Source: Chimonanthus salicifolius (taxonomy: Eukaryota; Streptophyta; Magnoliopsida; Laurales; Calycanthaceae). From it: a DNA stretch of 64,000 nt. How positions within the stretch are numbered: position 1 is the stretch's first letter; each line of letters starts with the position of its first letter. Shown one piece after another: positions 1 to 11,400 of this stretch. Under the pieces are notes generated by a model. That model did not search any database. It was not told the DNA's origin and was given only the letters and a program-made list of their open reading frames with translations. The translations under genes were made by a program, and so were the position numbers. The DNA lies in the NCBI GenBank assembly GCA_013350335.1, contig CM023539.1, positions 17,138,223-17,202,222 of the forward strand, in the 5' to 3' direction.

Positions 1-510
1 TGGCCACCCATGTGAGCATGGACTAAACCCATGATAACAATCCACACAAGGAATTGATGAAGTCATGCGGAATAAACTAGACCAATTGTGGAAATAAACT
101 AAATGGATTCTCCCATTAAAACTAGTTCATCCAAATATCCATTATCAAACTATAAACAAACCATAGCAAAGTTACTAGCTATTACATGTCCATAAATTGT
201 AATTCAAATGACAGTAAAATATAAATCCATTCCAACACTCAAGCGCTTAAGTTTGGCTCCCCTCCTGGTCCTCGACCTTCTCTTTCCCTTTTCCTTTTCC
301 TGCATTATCCTCTAAGGATAGAATTAGGGCGTTAGATCAACATGCCCAGTAGGTTTTCCGATCAAGGCTACCACATGGTTAGTATATAAAACATGCATAT
401 ATCATAGTATATGATCAACAAAACATCTGAAATCAATGTTGTATATGTAAGTGCAAATGTAATGAGTCCCACCCATCACAAGTATACATAGCTATCACTT
501 GATGGGATTC

Positions 511-655
511 TCAAGTCAAGGTAATCCAGAGTACTCCACATTTCCTCTGAATAGAACCCTCATGTCAAGGTAAGCCAGAGTACTCCACATTTCCTCTGTA
601 TAGAACTCTCATGTCAAGGTAATCCAGAGTACTCCTCATTTCCTCTGGATAGGAC
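511..655. repeat. 49-bp tandem repeat, 3 copies, in T1 LTR
   Basis: Three head-to-tail copies of a 49-bp unit begin with a variant of GTCAAGGTAAtCCAGAGT at 515, 564 and 613. It lies where the other LTR families carry their own, unrelated-looking tandem repeats, just inside the conserved 3' box. Confidence 0.8.
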
Positions 656-1172
656 TCTCATTATTAAGTTGTTCCATAATCATCACCCCATGCCATGCAT
701 GAGATGTCAATGTATATATATGTCCTTTGTAAATATATATCTCATCATTAAAAACCAATTTGAAACATAATATCAATAACAACATATCTCATAAAAACAT
801 GATAAACCAAATATAACAGTGGTTACAAGTAGGTAGGAAACCTACGGAAACTTCGCTTAAGTGTCCGTTCCTTTTTAAGCTTCACCCAATCAAGACTCGC
901 ATGCCGCTCAACTTCCGTTTCGTTGTTTATACAACAACAAGTTAATACTTAATCTTTTTGATTTCTAATCAAGTTTAGATCCCAAAAGCCATCTTGTGGG
1001 GTTCGGCCATACCCATGGCCGAACCTCACCCACTATAATTTGATCTCTATTTTTATTTAATCCTCATTAAAACATCTCATATTACAAACATACCTTGGTA
1101 GGGTTCGGCCATACAACATGGCCGAACCATACCACTTTGGTTTGACCTCTCTTTCAAGTCCTTTGATCAATC

Positions 1173-1177
1173 CCTTC
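1173..1177. repeat. TSD of T2, left copy (CCTTC)
   Basis: CCTTC lies directly before the LTR start TGTAATAGCC and is repeated at 59917-59921 directly after the LTR end GCGTTACA. It marks T2 as one insertion event. Confidence 0.9.
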
Positions 1178-3210
1178 TGTAATAGCCCGGAATTTTTAAA
1201 TCAATATATATGAGGCTATTATTTATTTTAATGATGGAAATTTGGAATTTTGATGGAATAGATGTTGAGTGGATCAAAATTTGGGGCAAAAGCCCAAGTA
1301 TGGTCCAATGGACCATGGGTTGGATGAAACTCATTTAAATGGTCAATGATAGTTAATTAGGCCAAGGATGGTCAAATTGGGCCCAATACCCATTTGGGAC
1401 CCAATGGGTCAAGAGGATTTAAACTCTAAGGTAAATGGATAGGAGGGAATTTAATTGGGCCATGGGCCCAATGGTGATCCAATAAGAGGAATGGATTTAA
1501 TTAAATTTAAATCACCTAAGTTAGAATTTATTAAACCTAGGTGACATGGCCGAATGGGACCCACCTCCACCTCACCAAGTGAGGTGGCGTGTGGACCAAG
1601 GATTGATGGGGCCGGCCACCATAGTTGAATTAGTCAACCATGGGTGGATACGTGGAGGGAATTTAAGGAAATGTAATTAGATTAAATAAGAAATAATTAA
1701 CCTAAGTTAAGGATTTAATTAATCACATTAGTTAAGTTGGTCAAATGGTCAAATGGAAGACCAAAACCATCTCATCTCCAAAGGCCAAAACCGTTGGCTT
1801 AAGTGGTGGTTTTATCCCACCTACCACCACTAAACACATTAGCCCATGTTGGTTGGTGGGAGGAATTAAATGGTGGAGTGTAGGTCACTCAACCAAAATG
1901 GGATAGATTCATCTCATTTCTGCATCTCTTTCCATCTAATTCTTTCACTCTCTCCCTCTCTTGCTCTCTCCAAAACCGTCCCACACTAAAGAGGAAAGAA
2001 GAAGAAAAACTAAGAAGAGAAGAAGAGAAGAAAGAAGCTCAAGCTTGCCCATCACTCCAAGACCAAGACCTTGGGATAGTTTTTCGCTCTCTCTCTCTCT
2101 CTCTCTAATCTACTCTATCATTGGCCGAACCAAGCATTGGAGTTTTTCATTGGGTCACGCACATCTTGGCCGACCAACAAAGGAGAAGAAGAAGAAAGGA
2201 GGCCAAGGAATCCAAGAGGAGAAAGAAAAGTCAGAGGAGCCGTTGGATCTGTAAGTATTTCTAAAACAAGAGGTTAGGTTTTTAAGATTTAAAAATGGGT
2301 CCATTTCTTGGATCTAATGTGGCCAAAAATATCATGGGCCTTGGATTTAAAATCCATCCAAAAGATGAAGTAAGAAATGGACAAAATGGGAAGGAGAGAT
2401 TAAGAAAAATAAATGGAGGTATTAAGGACATTATGTAATAAGGTTTATTTAAACATGGAAGTGTGGATTTTTGAAGGGATCATAGACCATAGGGTTCGGC
2501 CATGTAGTATGGCCGAACCCCGTGGTAGGTGATTAAGTGATTTTAATGAGGTTATAAAGAATGGAAGCCATGGAGGATGATTTATGATTGTTAGGGTTTT
2601 AATGATTAAATGTGGTAATTTTTAAAGGGATTATAAATGAGGAAATTTATGGGAGATGTGAATGATTTTTTTTGTGGCCTTAAAAGGCATGAATGAATGA
2701 TGGACCATGAACCTTATGGTGATGGTGTTAGAATTTTAATGGGTTTAGAGAATGGAGGCTATGTTAAGTGGTTAATGATTTTTAAAGTTTTAAATGAATG
2801 AATGTTAGTGATTTTTAAAGGGGTTTTTAAATAAGGAAAACCATGGAGAGATTTTATCGATGGAATGCTTTGAACCCTATGGTAATGTATTCGTAATTTT
2901 AATGGATATGAAAAGATGGAAATAATGTTTTAAAAATAAAACCATGGAGAGATTTTGGTGAACTTAGGTGTTTTGGAACCATGGAAAAATATTGGGGAGT
3001 GATGGTCGCTTTGATGGACTTAAAATGAAACTAATGGTGATAAAAAGGGGTGATTTGAATGCATGATGGAAACCACCTCAAGGAAGGACTTATGGTGGAG
3101 CTAATGATGTATATAGACCCAAGTAAAAATGGGAAAAAGACATCATGGGTTCGGCCATGGTGTATGGCCGAACCCATGACCCATTTGTAGGTCAATTTAT
3201 GGGTTAAATG
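1178..3210 (+). repeat. T2 solo LTR, 5' part
   Basis: The LTR begins TGTAATAGCCCGG and stops at the T3 TSD; the rest lies at 58184-59916. Joined length is about 3,766 bp, close to Td (3,786) and T4 (3,809), which are the same family. No internal region belongs to it, so it is a solo LTR left by LTR-LTR recombination. It contains the U3-type palindromes (1455-1471, 1567-1587), a CT-rich stretch near 2085-2107, a GTAAGTATTTC donor-like site at 2251, and GGTTCGGCC palindromes at 2493-2519 and 3148-3174. The open frame at 1961-2254 is CT/GA-rich leader and is not treated as a gene. Confidence 0.9.
3206..3210. repeat. TSD of T3, left copy (AAATG)
   Basis: AAATG precedes the T3 5' LTR start and recurs at 58179-58183 after the T3 3' LTR end. 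This proves that 3211-58178 is a single element with later insertions. Confidence 0.9.
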
Positions 3211-3228
3211 TGTAATAGCCCGAATTTT
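3211..3228 (+). repeat. T3 5' LTR, piece 1 (first 18 bp)
   Basis: TGTAATAGCCCGAATTTT matches the start of the T3 3' LTR at 54546 apart from two bases. P inserted 18 bp into the LTR; the LTR resumes at 16765. Confidence 0.88.
3224..3228. repeat. TSD of P, left copy (ATTTT)
   Basis: ATTTT precedes the inverted left arm of P and is repeated at 16760-16764 after the right arm. Removing P and one copy restores the five-T run seen at the same place in the T3 3' LTR (54557-54565), so the whole inverted-LTR unit integrated as one piece or was rearranged without touching its outer ends. Confidence 0.88.
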
Positions 3229-3962
3229 TGTAACACCCCGCCCTTTTCACTCTAAAATTTCAGAGTTTATTTTTTTTTTTAAATAATAATAATCAATAAG
3301 TGATCGGGGCGGAATGTCACGACGCGAGTTAAGTTCGGATCTCTAAATCCGACCCTTAACTGGCCAAGCCCATGTGCGTATGAACTAAGTCCATAAAACT
3401 GATCCGCACATGGTACATATATATCTAGCGGAATTAACTTAGTCTAGATCTAACTGAGGTTATAATAGAACCTATGATTAATCAAATTTCCATTTTTAGA
3501 TAGCAAAGTACCTTATTTATTCTCCAAAATTATTATATAACCTTAGTCTACTATTCATTCCAAACCATTCAAATAAATCCAACCATAGCATCTACTTAAC
3601 TACTTATTACATGCCAACACCTAATTTAACAAATTACATTGTTCCAAATAAATCAACTAACAAGTCCATAAATAATCCATTCATAGTCCATTGCAATCAT
3701 TCAAATTGCCCAAGTTTTCGTACTTGGTCCTCTTCTCCAACCACGTTCTTTCCTTTCCCTGCATCATCCACTAAAGATATAGATAGGACGTTAGATCAAC
3801 GGGCCCAGTAGTGTTTCCGAATAGGGCTACCACATAGTTAGTCAAAAACATGCAAATAGGATAATAGTTATACATGTGTGACGAAATTCTGTAAAAATAT
3901 GCTATGTATGAAATGAACATGTAATGAGTCCCACCCATCACCATTCAACATAGCCATCACTT

Positions 3963-4109
3963 GACGGGATTCTCATCGTCAAGGTAACCCACAGTGGTCT
4001 TTCGGACGCCCCGACGGAGTGTGGCCTCCGGATTCCTCCTGATGGGATTCTCATCATCAGGGTACCCCACAATGGTCTTTCGGACGCCCCGACGGAGTGT
4101 GGCCTCCGG
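3963..4109. repeat. 78-bp tandem repeat, 2 copies, in P left arm
   Basis: Two units start GAcGGGATTCTCATC at 3963 and 4041. Each contains GGACGCCCCGACGGAGTGTG, related to the CCGTCGGGGCGACCG core of the 63-bp repeats in T3, T2 and T4. The mirrored copy lies at about 15880-16026. Confidence 0.8.
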
Positions 4110-4410
4110 TTACTTCACCATCATCCCATGCCATGCATGAGATGTCTATGCAAACATGCCATTTGTAAATATAACATTTGATTCAAATAACTTATTCAAA
4201 TAAACATAAAACAGCAAATAAGTTATGTGGTTACAACAAGGTAGGAAACCTACAATAGTTTACTTTGTTCGACCCTTCCTTTGGACCGTCTTTCGATCAC
4301 GACTTTGTACACCGTTCTAGAAATCCGAATACCCTGTGTACATGGCAGCAAGTTAATCATTTGACCATATGATTCTAATTTGATTTAAATCCCAAAAATC
4401 CACTTTGTGG

Positions 4411-5612
4411 GGTTCGGCCATACCCCATGGCCGAACCTCACCCATTTAAACTTTGATAAATCTTTTATTTACTTAATACCATCTAAGTATCCCAAAGTTT
4501 TCAAATGACACTTGGTAGGGTTCGGCCATATTACATGGCCGAATCTTACCACCTTAAGTTTTGGCTCATAAGTCCATTCTTTTGATCATTTCATCTTTTC
4601 ATCCTTATTTACCATAATGCCATTATACTATCCTTTGCCTAATTTTTTTCCTTAGACAACAAAGTCCATCACATGACAATTGGTGGGGTTCGGCCACATA
4701 ACATGGCCGAGCCTCACCCTAGAGATTTTAATCCTATTTTCCATCATCACCTTAATACTAAATCCATAATTGATGTGATTTCCATCTTTTTGAAAGCCAA
4801 ACCAAACAACCAAATACTTACATGGGGTTCGGCCATCCAAGGTGGCCGAACCCTATGTCCATGTTTTGGTCTTCTAAAACATGTTTTTGGTGTTATTTAA
4901 ACCTACAAAATCAATATAATATTGCTGCCATTATACCTCTTAAACACCATCTAAATCAGTTCATCTACTTGTCCCAAATAACCATATTATTTCATGAAAT
5001 TCGGCCATCCAAAATGGCCGATCCAAATGATCCATTTCATCAGTTTTGTACCACTGTTTTAAACCATGCTAACTTCAGTCCTTTGTCATACAGATCCATG
5101 CTTTTAACCCTTTCCAAAACATGTATTTGAATCTTAAATAATAACCCAAAACAGTCCACATACTTCATGGTTTATATGTTTCAAATACATCAAAACCATA
5201 CCATTATTTGCATGGGGTTCGGCCCTCCATGGTGGCCGAACCCTATGACTTTGGTTTTGAATTTCTTAATCATTCATCTATGTCCAAAACAAACTTCCTT
5301 ATTTATGTTTTAACCTTTTTAAAACACACACTTAAAATCATCTAAAAACAGTCCATGGGGTTCGGCCATACACATGGCCGAACCCTATGATTCTCTTAAT
5401 GGAAATCCACCCATATTTATCTATGAAATTAATCAGCAAATTAACATAAGATAAATATGGTTCAGTCATGTCATATCTACTCCAAAACAGTAAGCTTAAT
5501 TCCATATAAAAATCTTTTAAAATCCTCACTCCAAAATATGGATTTTGACTTTCAAATACCATAGAATCCACCAAGTTTTTCCATGGGGTTCGGCCATCCA
5601 ATGGGGCCGAAC
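4411..5612. repeat. Array of GGTTCGGCC/GGCCGAACC palindromes in P left arm
   Basis: Hairpin-like units of 24-27 bp lie at 4411, 4519, 4687, 4827, 4999, 5217, 5359 and 5587. Each has 9-11-bp arms (GGTTCGGCC, often extended by AT, and its complement) around a 4-9-base centre that varies. The spacing is irregular (about 110-230 bp) and the DNA between units is unrelated, so this is not a simple tandem repeat. The mirrored set lies in the right arm. Confidence 0.85.
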
Positions 5613-7426
5613 CCTATGGTCCATATTTTATCATTTTAAACATCATAATTCTAGGTCTAAACCATTGATGGATCTGGCCATACAATGGCCAAATCTCATT
5701 TTCTTAACCAATCTATTAAACAAGAGTTCAAAATGCACTTACTAATACCGCGTCTCCTTCGGTTCTTTCGACTCCTTCTTTGACCCTTTATCTCCTTGAC
5801 CTCTCCTTCTCTCTTACTGTTCTTTGGACTGAGACTGATCTTGATGCAAGCTCCTTGAGATAATTCAGCCAGGTGACAAGGACTTAAGAGAGTGAGAGAG
5901 AGAGAAAGGGAACTTTGGTCTTGAATGAAATTGCTAACCTTGTTGCCAAAACCCTTTTGCTGATTTTTGTTTTGATGAAAGGATTACCCAAAAACTAATT
6001 GAAATGAACAACCAGCTGCTGCTCTTGGTTTAGAAAGATAGAGGACGTCCAAGAGAGATAGAGAGATAGAGAGAGTAAAAATGAAAATCCTTTGCTTGAC
6101 CAAAAACAGCCCAAGGTTAATCCTTGTGTAACTCCCTCTCCTCAATCAAGGTTCTTTATGTTACTTGGGGGTTTCATCTATGAAATGAAACACCCCAAGC
6201 AACCAACGTCCCTTGTGGTTGGACTAGTGTAACCCCCCCCCTTTTCTTAGGTTCTCACATGGGAGTTTCATTTTGAAATGTAACTCCCATGTGCTACACC
6301 GTCCCTTGTTGGTTGTCTCTCAATTTTTTGGCTTATGTAACAGCCACCTCTCTTAAGTGTAACTCCACCAACAGCAGCTCCAATCAACCCCATTTGGCCC
6401 TCATTAACGTCCCATGTGGGAGTTCTATCATTGGAATAAAAACTCCCCACTTCCAAGTGTGAAAACACTTTGATACTCCCATTGATTTATTACATAATTT
6501 GAATTTAAAATGTTGTAATCTTTTAGGTATTACTCCTCCAATCAGTTACCCATTTGTTCTCCAACCTTGGAGTTACATGCATGAACCATCAATCTAAGTA
6601 TTGCTGTCTTTTAAAGACCAACCAATGCTCTCTAACCATTTCCAACGTGTAAAACACTTGCATTTGAAATCACACTCCCACCTCCAACATCTTCCATGTA
6701 TATCTTTGTAATTATTTGCATCCTCCTTCATTCATGCATTTGTAACTCTCAAAGCCATCACTCTCTTATCTACATGGTAGCCGTTACATGCATGAAATTG
6801 CTCATGCATGCAGCCAACGTCCCTAGCAACCTTTGTGACTTCAAGAAGTAACTCCCATTCAAAATGTAACTCCCATTTTATTCATCACCTAAATGGGGGT
6901 TACATGCATGGTAATGTCTCCCCATGCACCAACGTTTTTCCTTGCTCAAAATTGGAATTTAAAACACTTCCCCTCTCATTCACACACTTCACAATAAAAA
7001 TACATATTCATCCAACTCATTTATTCAACTCACCCAACCTAAGTCATTCATTTAATTTAACTTAACTAATAAATTCAACTCAACTTAACCAACCATTCAT
7101 TTCAACTCAAACCAAACTCAAGTAATTAATAAACTTAAATTAACTAAGCTTGAACTCAATCCATGGTTAATCATGCCATTCACACGACCCATTGGGTCCC
7201 ATCTAGCCATTTTGACCCATTTATCAAAATTTGACCCAAATATGATTCTTGACCCGTTTAAATTTATCTTACCCATTTATTTGTTTTGTAAACCAACTAT
7301 CATCCTTTGGGTCTTGATTGAGCCATTGACCCATTTAAATTCAAATCAATTTTTATCACAATGGCAATTCCGTAAATATGAATATTTTCATATAAACTGA
7401 TAACTTTGAAATTCCAGGGTGTTACA

Positions 7427-7458
7427 AAAATTTAGAGTGAAAAGGGCGGGGTGTTACA
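7427..7458 (+). repeat. P: 32-bp remnant of direct 5' LTR end
   Basis: These bases repeat 16728-16759, the last 32 bp of the direct 3' LTR, and end GGGGTGTTACA two bases before the primer site, exactly where a 5' LTR should end. They follow the complete inverted arm, so the LTR end is present three times in P. Confidence 0.9.
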
Positions 7459-7460
7459 GT

Positions 7461-7472
7461 TGGTATCAGAGC
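7461..7472 (+). other. P primer binding site (initiator Met-tRNA type)
   Basis: TGGTATCAGAGC begins two bases after the LTR end. It complements the 3' end of plant initiator methionine tRNA, the usual minus-strand primer of this lineage. It is identical in T5 (reverse strand) and T6. Confidence 0.9.
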
Positions 7473-7869
7473 GAAACGGGAAGTTGAATCTTCCGAAGTA
7501 AGATTAAGACGGTTTCATGTCTCACTGACGGATAAGAATCCCAACTGACCGACTTTTCGGAGTCCGCTGACTGGGGGCCGGATTAATTTACTTCGTGGAC
7601 TCAGATTGAACAAATCAATCTGAGAACAACAGTGAAAGATAGCAAAAGTACATTATTATAATTCATCTATCAAACGTAGCAAAATAGGATATACATTCCC
7701 CAATACTCCCCAAATGAGAAAAACAAGCATAGGAAATTTAGAGACTCTCCCCTCAAAAACAAATAGATCAAGTGTGCTTATTTGGAAATCTACCCAAAAT
7801 TGTGAAAAAAAAAAAAAAAAAAAAACTGTACGAGGAAACTAAGTCAATAATGTTTTATGACTTAGGGAA
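7473..7869 (+). other. P untranslated leader
   Basis: No gene is seen between primer site and gag. The first about 200 bases (GAAACGGGAAGTTGAATC onward, through GACGGTTTCATGTCTCACTG) are strongly conserved with the leaders of T6, T3 and, in reverse, T5, whereas the later part differs. The position suits a packaging/dimerisation signal; that role is inferred. A run of about 22 A lies near 7806-7825. Confidence 0.6.
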
Positions 7870-8328
7870 ATGGCTCCAAAGAAAAGGATCTCTCAGAATC
7901 AGAAAGGGAAGGAAAAGGTGTTGCAAATCACGCAACATGAGAAAGTGTTATCACAACACGAAAAATCTGTGCATGAGAAGGAGCCAACTATACATGAGAA
8001 AGAGGTAACCCAACCTGATGAGGAGCGATCTGTTCATGAGAAGCCTCACAATGCGGAAGAATCGCAGCACTCATGGAGGGAAGAAAAGGGGAGTGAGGAA
8101 GCATCACAGAAAGAGGGAGAAGGAAACAGTGGTGTACATATACCACATGTACCGCCTGAGCTTCAGGGATTAGTCCAAGCAGTGGTAACCTCAATACTCC
8201 AGCAACATATGAATGGGAGTGAAAGTTCCAGGGATGCCAGTGACCGGAGTATGGCACGAGAATTTCAACAACAGCGTCCTCCCTACTTCAAAGGGAAGGA
8301 AGGGCTGTCGGAGCCGAGCACTGGCTAA
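7870..8328 (+). CDS. P gag, N-terminal part (ends at a frameshift)
   Basis: This frame begins at ATG 7870 in the same place and with the same MAPK start as T5 gag. The first about 90 residues are highly charged and contain several HEK tripeptides (residues about 19-65); they are followed by the conserved VPPEL...VQA helix and [14 protein letters not shown]. Near 8305 one base is missing relative to T3 and T5, and the frame runs into a stop at 8326-8328. The correct frame continues without a stop into the 8403-12500 reading frame. Gag would form the virus-like particle. The single shift is the only coding lesion seen in P. Confidence 0.85.
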   Translation: MAPKKRISQNQKGKEKVLQITQHEKVLSQHEKSVHEKEPTIHEKEVTQPDEERSVHEKPHNAEESQHSWREEKGSEEASQKEGEGNSGVHIPHVPPELQGLVQAVVTSILQQHMNGSESSRDASDRSMAREFQQQRPPYFKGKEGLSEPSTG

Positions 8329-8402
8329 AGAAGATCACTCAGATCTTAAAATTACTTAAGATCTCGAGTCATGCTGACAGGATTTTACTGGCTACATCAC
8401 AA

Positions 8403-11400
8403 TTGATAGAAGATGCCGGTAAATGGTGGGAGGTGGTGGAGAAGCAGAGGGAACTCATACCAGCTAGGGAGAGGACGGCCATGACATGGAATGAGTTTTC
8501 AGCAACCTTTCTGGAACATTACTTTCCGGAGGAGGAGAAGGAGCGACAGACGGAACTTTTTCTGTCCTTGGTACAGGGCTCTATGACGGTGGCAGAGTAT
8601 CACCGTGAGTTTCTCAGTTTATCCATTTATGCATTCTATATGGTGGACACAGAACTTCGCAAGGCAAGGAAGTTTGAGAGGGGTCTACGGCCAAACATCA
8701 GGGCCAAAGTGACCATATTTAAGTGCACCACATTGGCTGAGGTGGTCAGCAAGGCCACAATAGCAGAACAGGAGTTGAATACAATAGTACGGTTTGACAA
8801 TCGTCGAGCTTCAAGTGGGAGGGGTGGGTTTCAGCCCAACAAGAGGTTCCGTCCGAACTTCAGTAGACCCTCACCATCTACTGGGTCCGCGGGGAGCTTT
8901 CGTCCCAACCAGCCCTCCCCATCTGCATCAGTCACCCAGTCATTCAAAGGGGTGAACAACTGTTTCCACTGTAATCAGCCGGGTCACTTCAAGAGAGACT
9001 GTCCAAAGCTTAATAGGCTCTCATATTCCAGAGGATCTTTCCGTCCACCAGCTAGGCCAGCTAACTCCCGAGGAGGCAGGACATATAATCAGGCGGGACG
9101 GGCGCCTAATCCTACCGGATCTGGACGACTATTTGCTCTGGAACCTCCTGAGGATGTGGATCATTCTGTGATTCAAGGTATGGCCGTTGTCAATAGTTCT
9201 TATGCTTATGCATTGTTTGATTCTGGAGCATCGCACTCTTTTATATCTGCATCCTTTATAACTGCTACTGGAACACTAGTACAAAAGCTGTCCACCACAC
9301 TCACAGTAGTATCCCCTGTCGGAGACACGTCTTTGGGACTCATATGCACGGCCATAAATACAGAACTCGCTGGACTCAGATTTGAGTTCAATTATTTGGT
9401 ACTCGACATGACTGAGTACGATATTATATTTGGCATGGACTGGTTGGCTAGTTATGAAGCCAATATTGATTGTTATCGCCGAAGAGTGACATTTTGGTCA
9501 CCCGAGGGAAAGCAGTATATAGTTCGTGCCGACAAACAAAGCAGATTGCAGGAAGGGTTGCATCATTTGGTGTTGAACAATATTGTCATCAACAAAGCAC
9601 CAGTCACTGAACTTCCAGCGATTGTGAAAGAATTTGTTGATGTCTTCCCAAAAGAACTTCCTGGTATACCGCCTATGAGGGAGCTCAATTTTGAGATCAA
9701 GCTATATCCTGGTACCTCACCAGTGTCTCTACCCCATTATCGAATGGCACCAGCAGAAATGTCCGAGTTGAAGAAGCAACTTGATGAATTACTCAGACTG
9801 GGTTGCATTCGGAACAGCACATCGTCATGGGGAGCTCCGGTGTTGTTCGTGAAAAAAAAGGATGGTTCACTCAGAATGTGTGTGGACTACCGGAAGTTGA
9901 ATCAGCTAACTGTCCGGAACAAGTATCCTCTACCCAGGATCGATGATTTATTCGATCAGTTGAGGGGATCCAATCATTTTTCCAAGATTGACCTGATGTC
10001 CGGTTATCATCAAATCCGGGTCAGGGAGGAAGATATCGAGAAAACAGCTTTCAGAACACGTTATGGACTATTTGAATTTGTAGTCATGCCATTTGGCCTT
10101 ACCAACGTACCGGCTGTGTTCATGGACTTAATGAACAGAATATTCCGTCCATATCTGGATCGGTTTGTTATAGTGTTCATTGACGATATCCTGATCTATT
10201 CCAAGAGTCAGGAGGATCATGCTGAGCATCTTCGAATAGTATTGAACACCTTGAGACAGAACCAGCTGTATGCCAAAGCAAGCAAATGCGAATTTTGGCT
10301 ACCTGAGGTCAAATTCTTAGGGCATGTTATAACAGCAGATGGTATAGCCGTTGATCCGGCTAAGGTGGCAGCAGTAAGTGAGTGGAAAGCACCAAAGAAT
10401 GTCACTGAAATCCGTAGTTTTCTGGGTTTGGCTGGATATTATAGGAAGTTTATCATGGACTTCTCCAAAATTGCATCCCCATTGACTCGACTCACGCAGA
10501 AAGGAGTCAAATATGAATGGTCAGAACTGTGCAATCAGAGATTTGAGGAGCTGAAAGAGAGACTTACAACTGCTCCTATTCTAGTTTTGCCGGAAAGGGG
10601 CAAAGGTTATGAAGTACAATGTGATGCATCAGGAGAGGGACTGGGATGTTCACTCATGCAACGTAATCGGGTGGTGGCATATGGTTCAAGACAACTAAAG
10701 ATACATGAACGCCTCTACCCCACACATGATCTGGAATTAGCTGCGGTGGTCTTCGCTCTCAAAAGCTGGAGACACTATCTATATGGGGAGAAGTTTGAAG
10801 TATTTTCAGATCACAAGAGCTTGAAGTATTTATTTGATCAGAAAGAGCTCAACCTGAGGCAGCGCAGATGGATGGAGTATCTGGCGGACTATGAATTTGC
10901 GCTCCGATATCATCCAGGAAAGGCCAACAAAGTGGCGGATGCTCTCAGCCGCATGTCTCATGCATCAGTGGCATGTTTGATCAGGACTGAATGGGAGATG
11001 TTGAATTCCATTCGTGAGTTTAATCTATACATCACAAACCATGGGAGTATGTACAATTTGATCATACGATCCAACATGGTTACAAAGATTGAACAGGAGC
11101 AACGAACAGATCCGGAAATGGCAGAGACATGGGCCAAGATGTCTAATGGCGAGGTTGTACCGGATTGGGAATTACGACCAGGACAGGGTCTTATGTTCCG
11201 GGGTAGAATTTATGTGCCAAGAAGCTGCAGAAAAGAATTATTGATAGAGGCACATCAGAGCAAGTTGTCCATTCATCCGGGTAGCACAAAAATGTATCAT
11301 GACTTAAAAAGACATTATTGGTGGCATGGACTCAAGAAGGATGTTGCAGAGTTCGTGGCTCATTGTTTAACTTGCCAGCAGGTTAAGACAGAACATCAGA

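Larger units (their letters stand above)
1..1177 (-). repeat. T1 3' LTR, distal part
   Basis: This minus-strand LTR segment is separated from its continuation (59922-62180) by T2 and everything nested in T2. It contains a 49-bp tandem repeat at 511-655 and two GGTTCGGCC...GGCCGAACC palindromes (1000-1025, 1102-1128). In reverse complement, 300-350 carries the conserved box around TCTAACGCCCTAATTC that recurs in the other LTRs. No coding sequence is seen. Confidence 0.8.
3229..7426 (-). repeat. P left arm: LTR in inverted orientation
   Basis: This 4,198-bp segment is the reverse complement of the P 3' LTR (12563-16759) from end to end. It starts TGTAACACCCCGCCC, the reverse of the LTR 3' end, and stops at CCAGGGTGTTACA, the reverse of the LTR 5' end. 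Open frames in it are mirrored in the right arm with only occasional differences, for example Cys/Arg in one 66-residue frame. It carries at least eight GGTTCGGCC palindromes (4411-5612) and a two-copy 78-bp repeat (3963-4109). No genes. Confidence 0.92.

Noticed and set aside
1961..2254. 97-codon frame in T2 LTR and similar Lys/Arg/Ser-rich frames (22811-23078, 41258-41525, 42843-43148, 55313-55540)
   Set aside because: They are GA/CT-rich presumed 5' leader of LTR transcripts, not conserved as protein between families.
4411..5612. CRISPR-like array of palindromic repeats and unique spacers
   Set aside because: Plant retrotransposon LTR; spacing is irregular, repeats are imperfect and no cas genes exist.
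3224..7431. Left arm of P as an independent inverted solo LTR with its own TSD
   Set aside because: Left flank ATTTT and the bases after 7426 (AAAAT) do not match, while ATTTT matches 16760-16764, so the outer TSD belongs to the whole unit. Not fully excluded without reads.
3229..7458. Simple inversion of the P 5' LTR through its terminal TGTAACACC/GGTGTTACA repeats
   Set aside because: It would not leave the extra 32-bp direct LTR end before the primer site.
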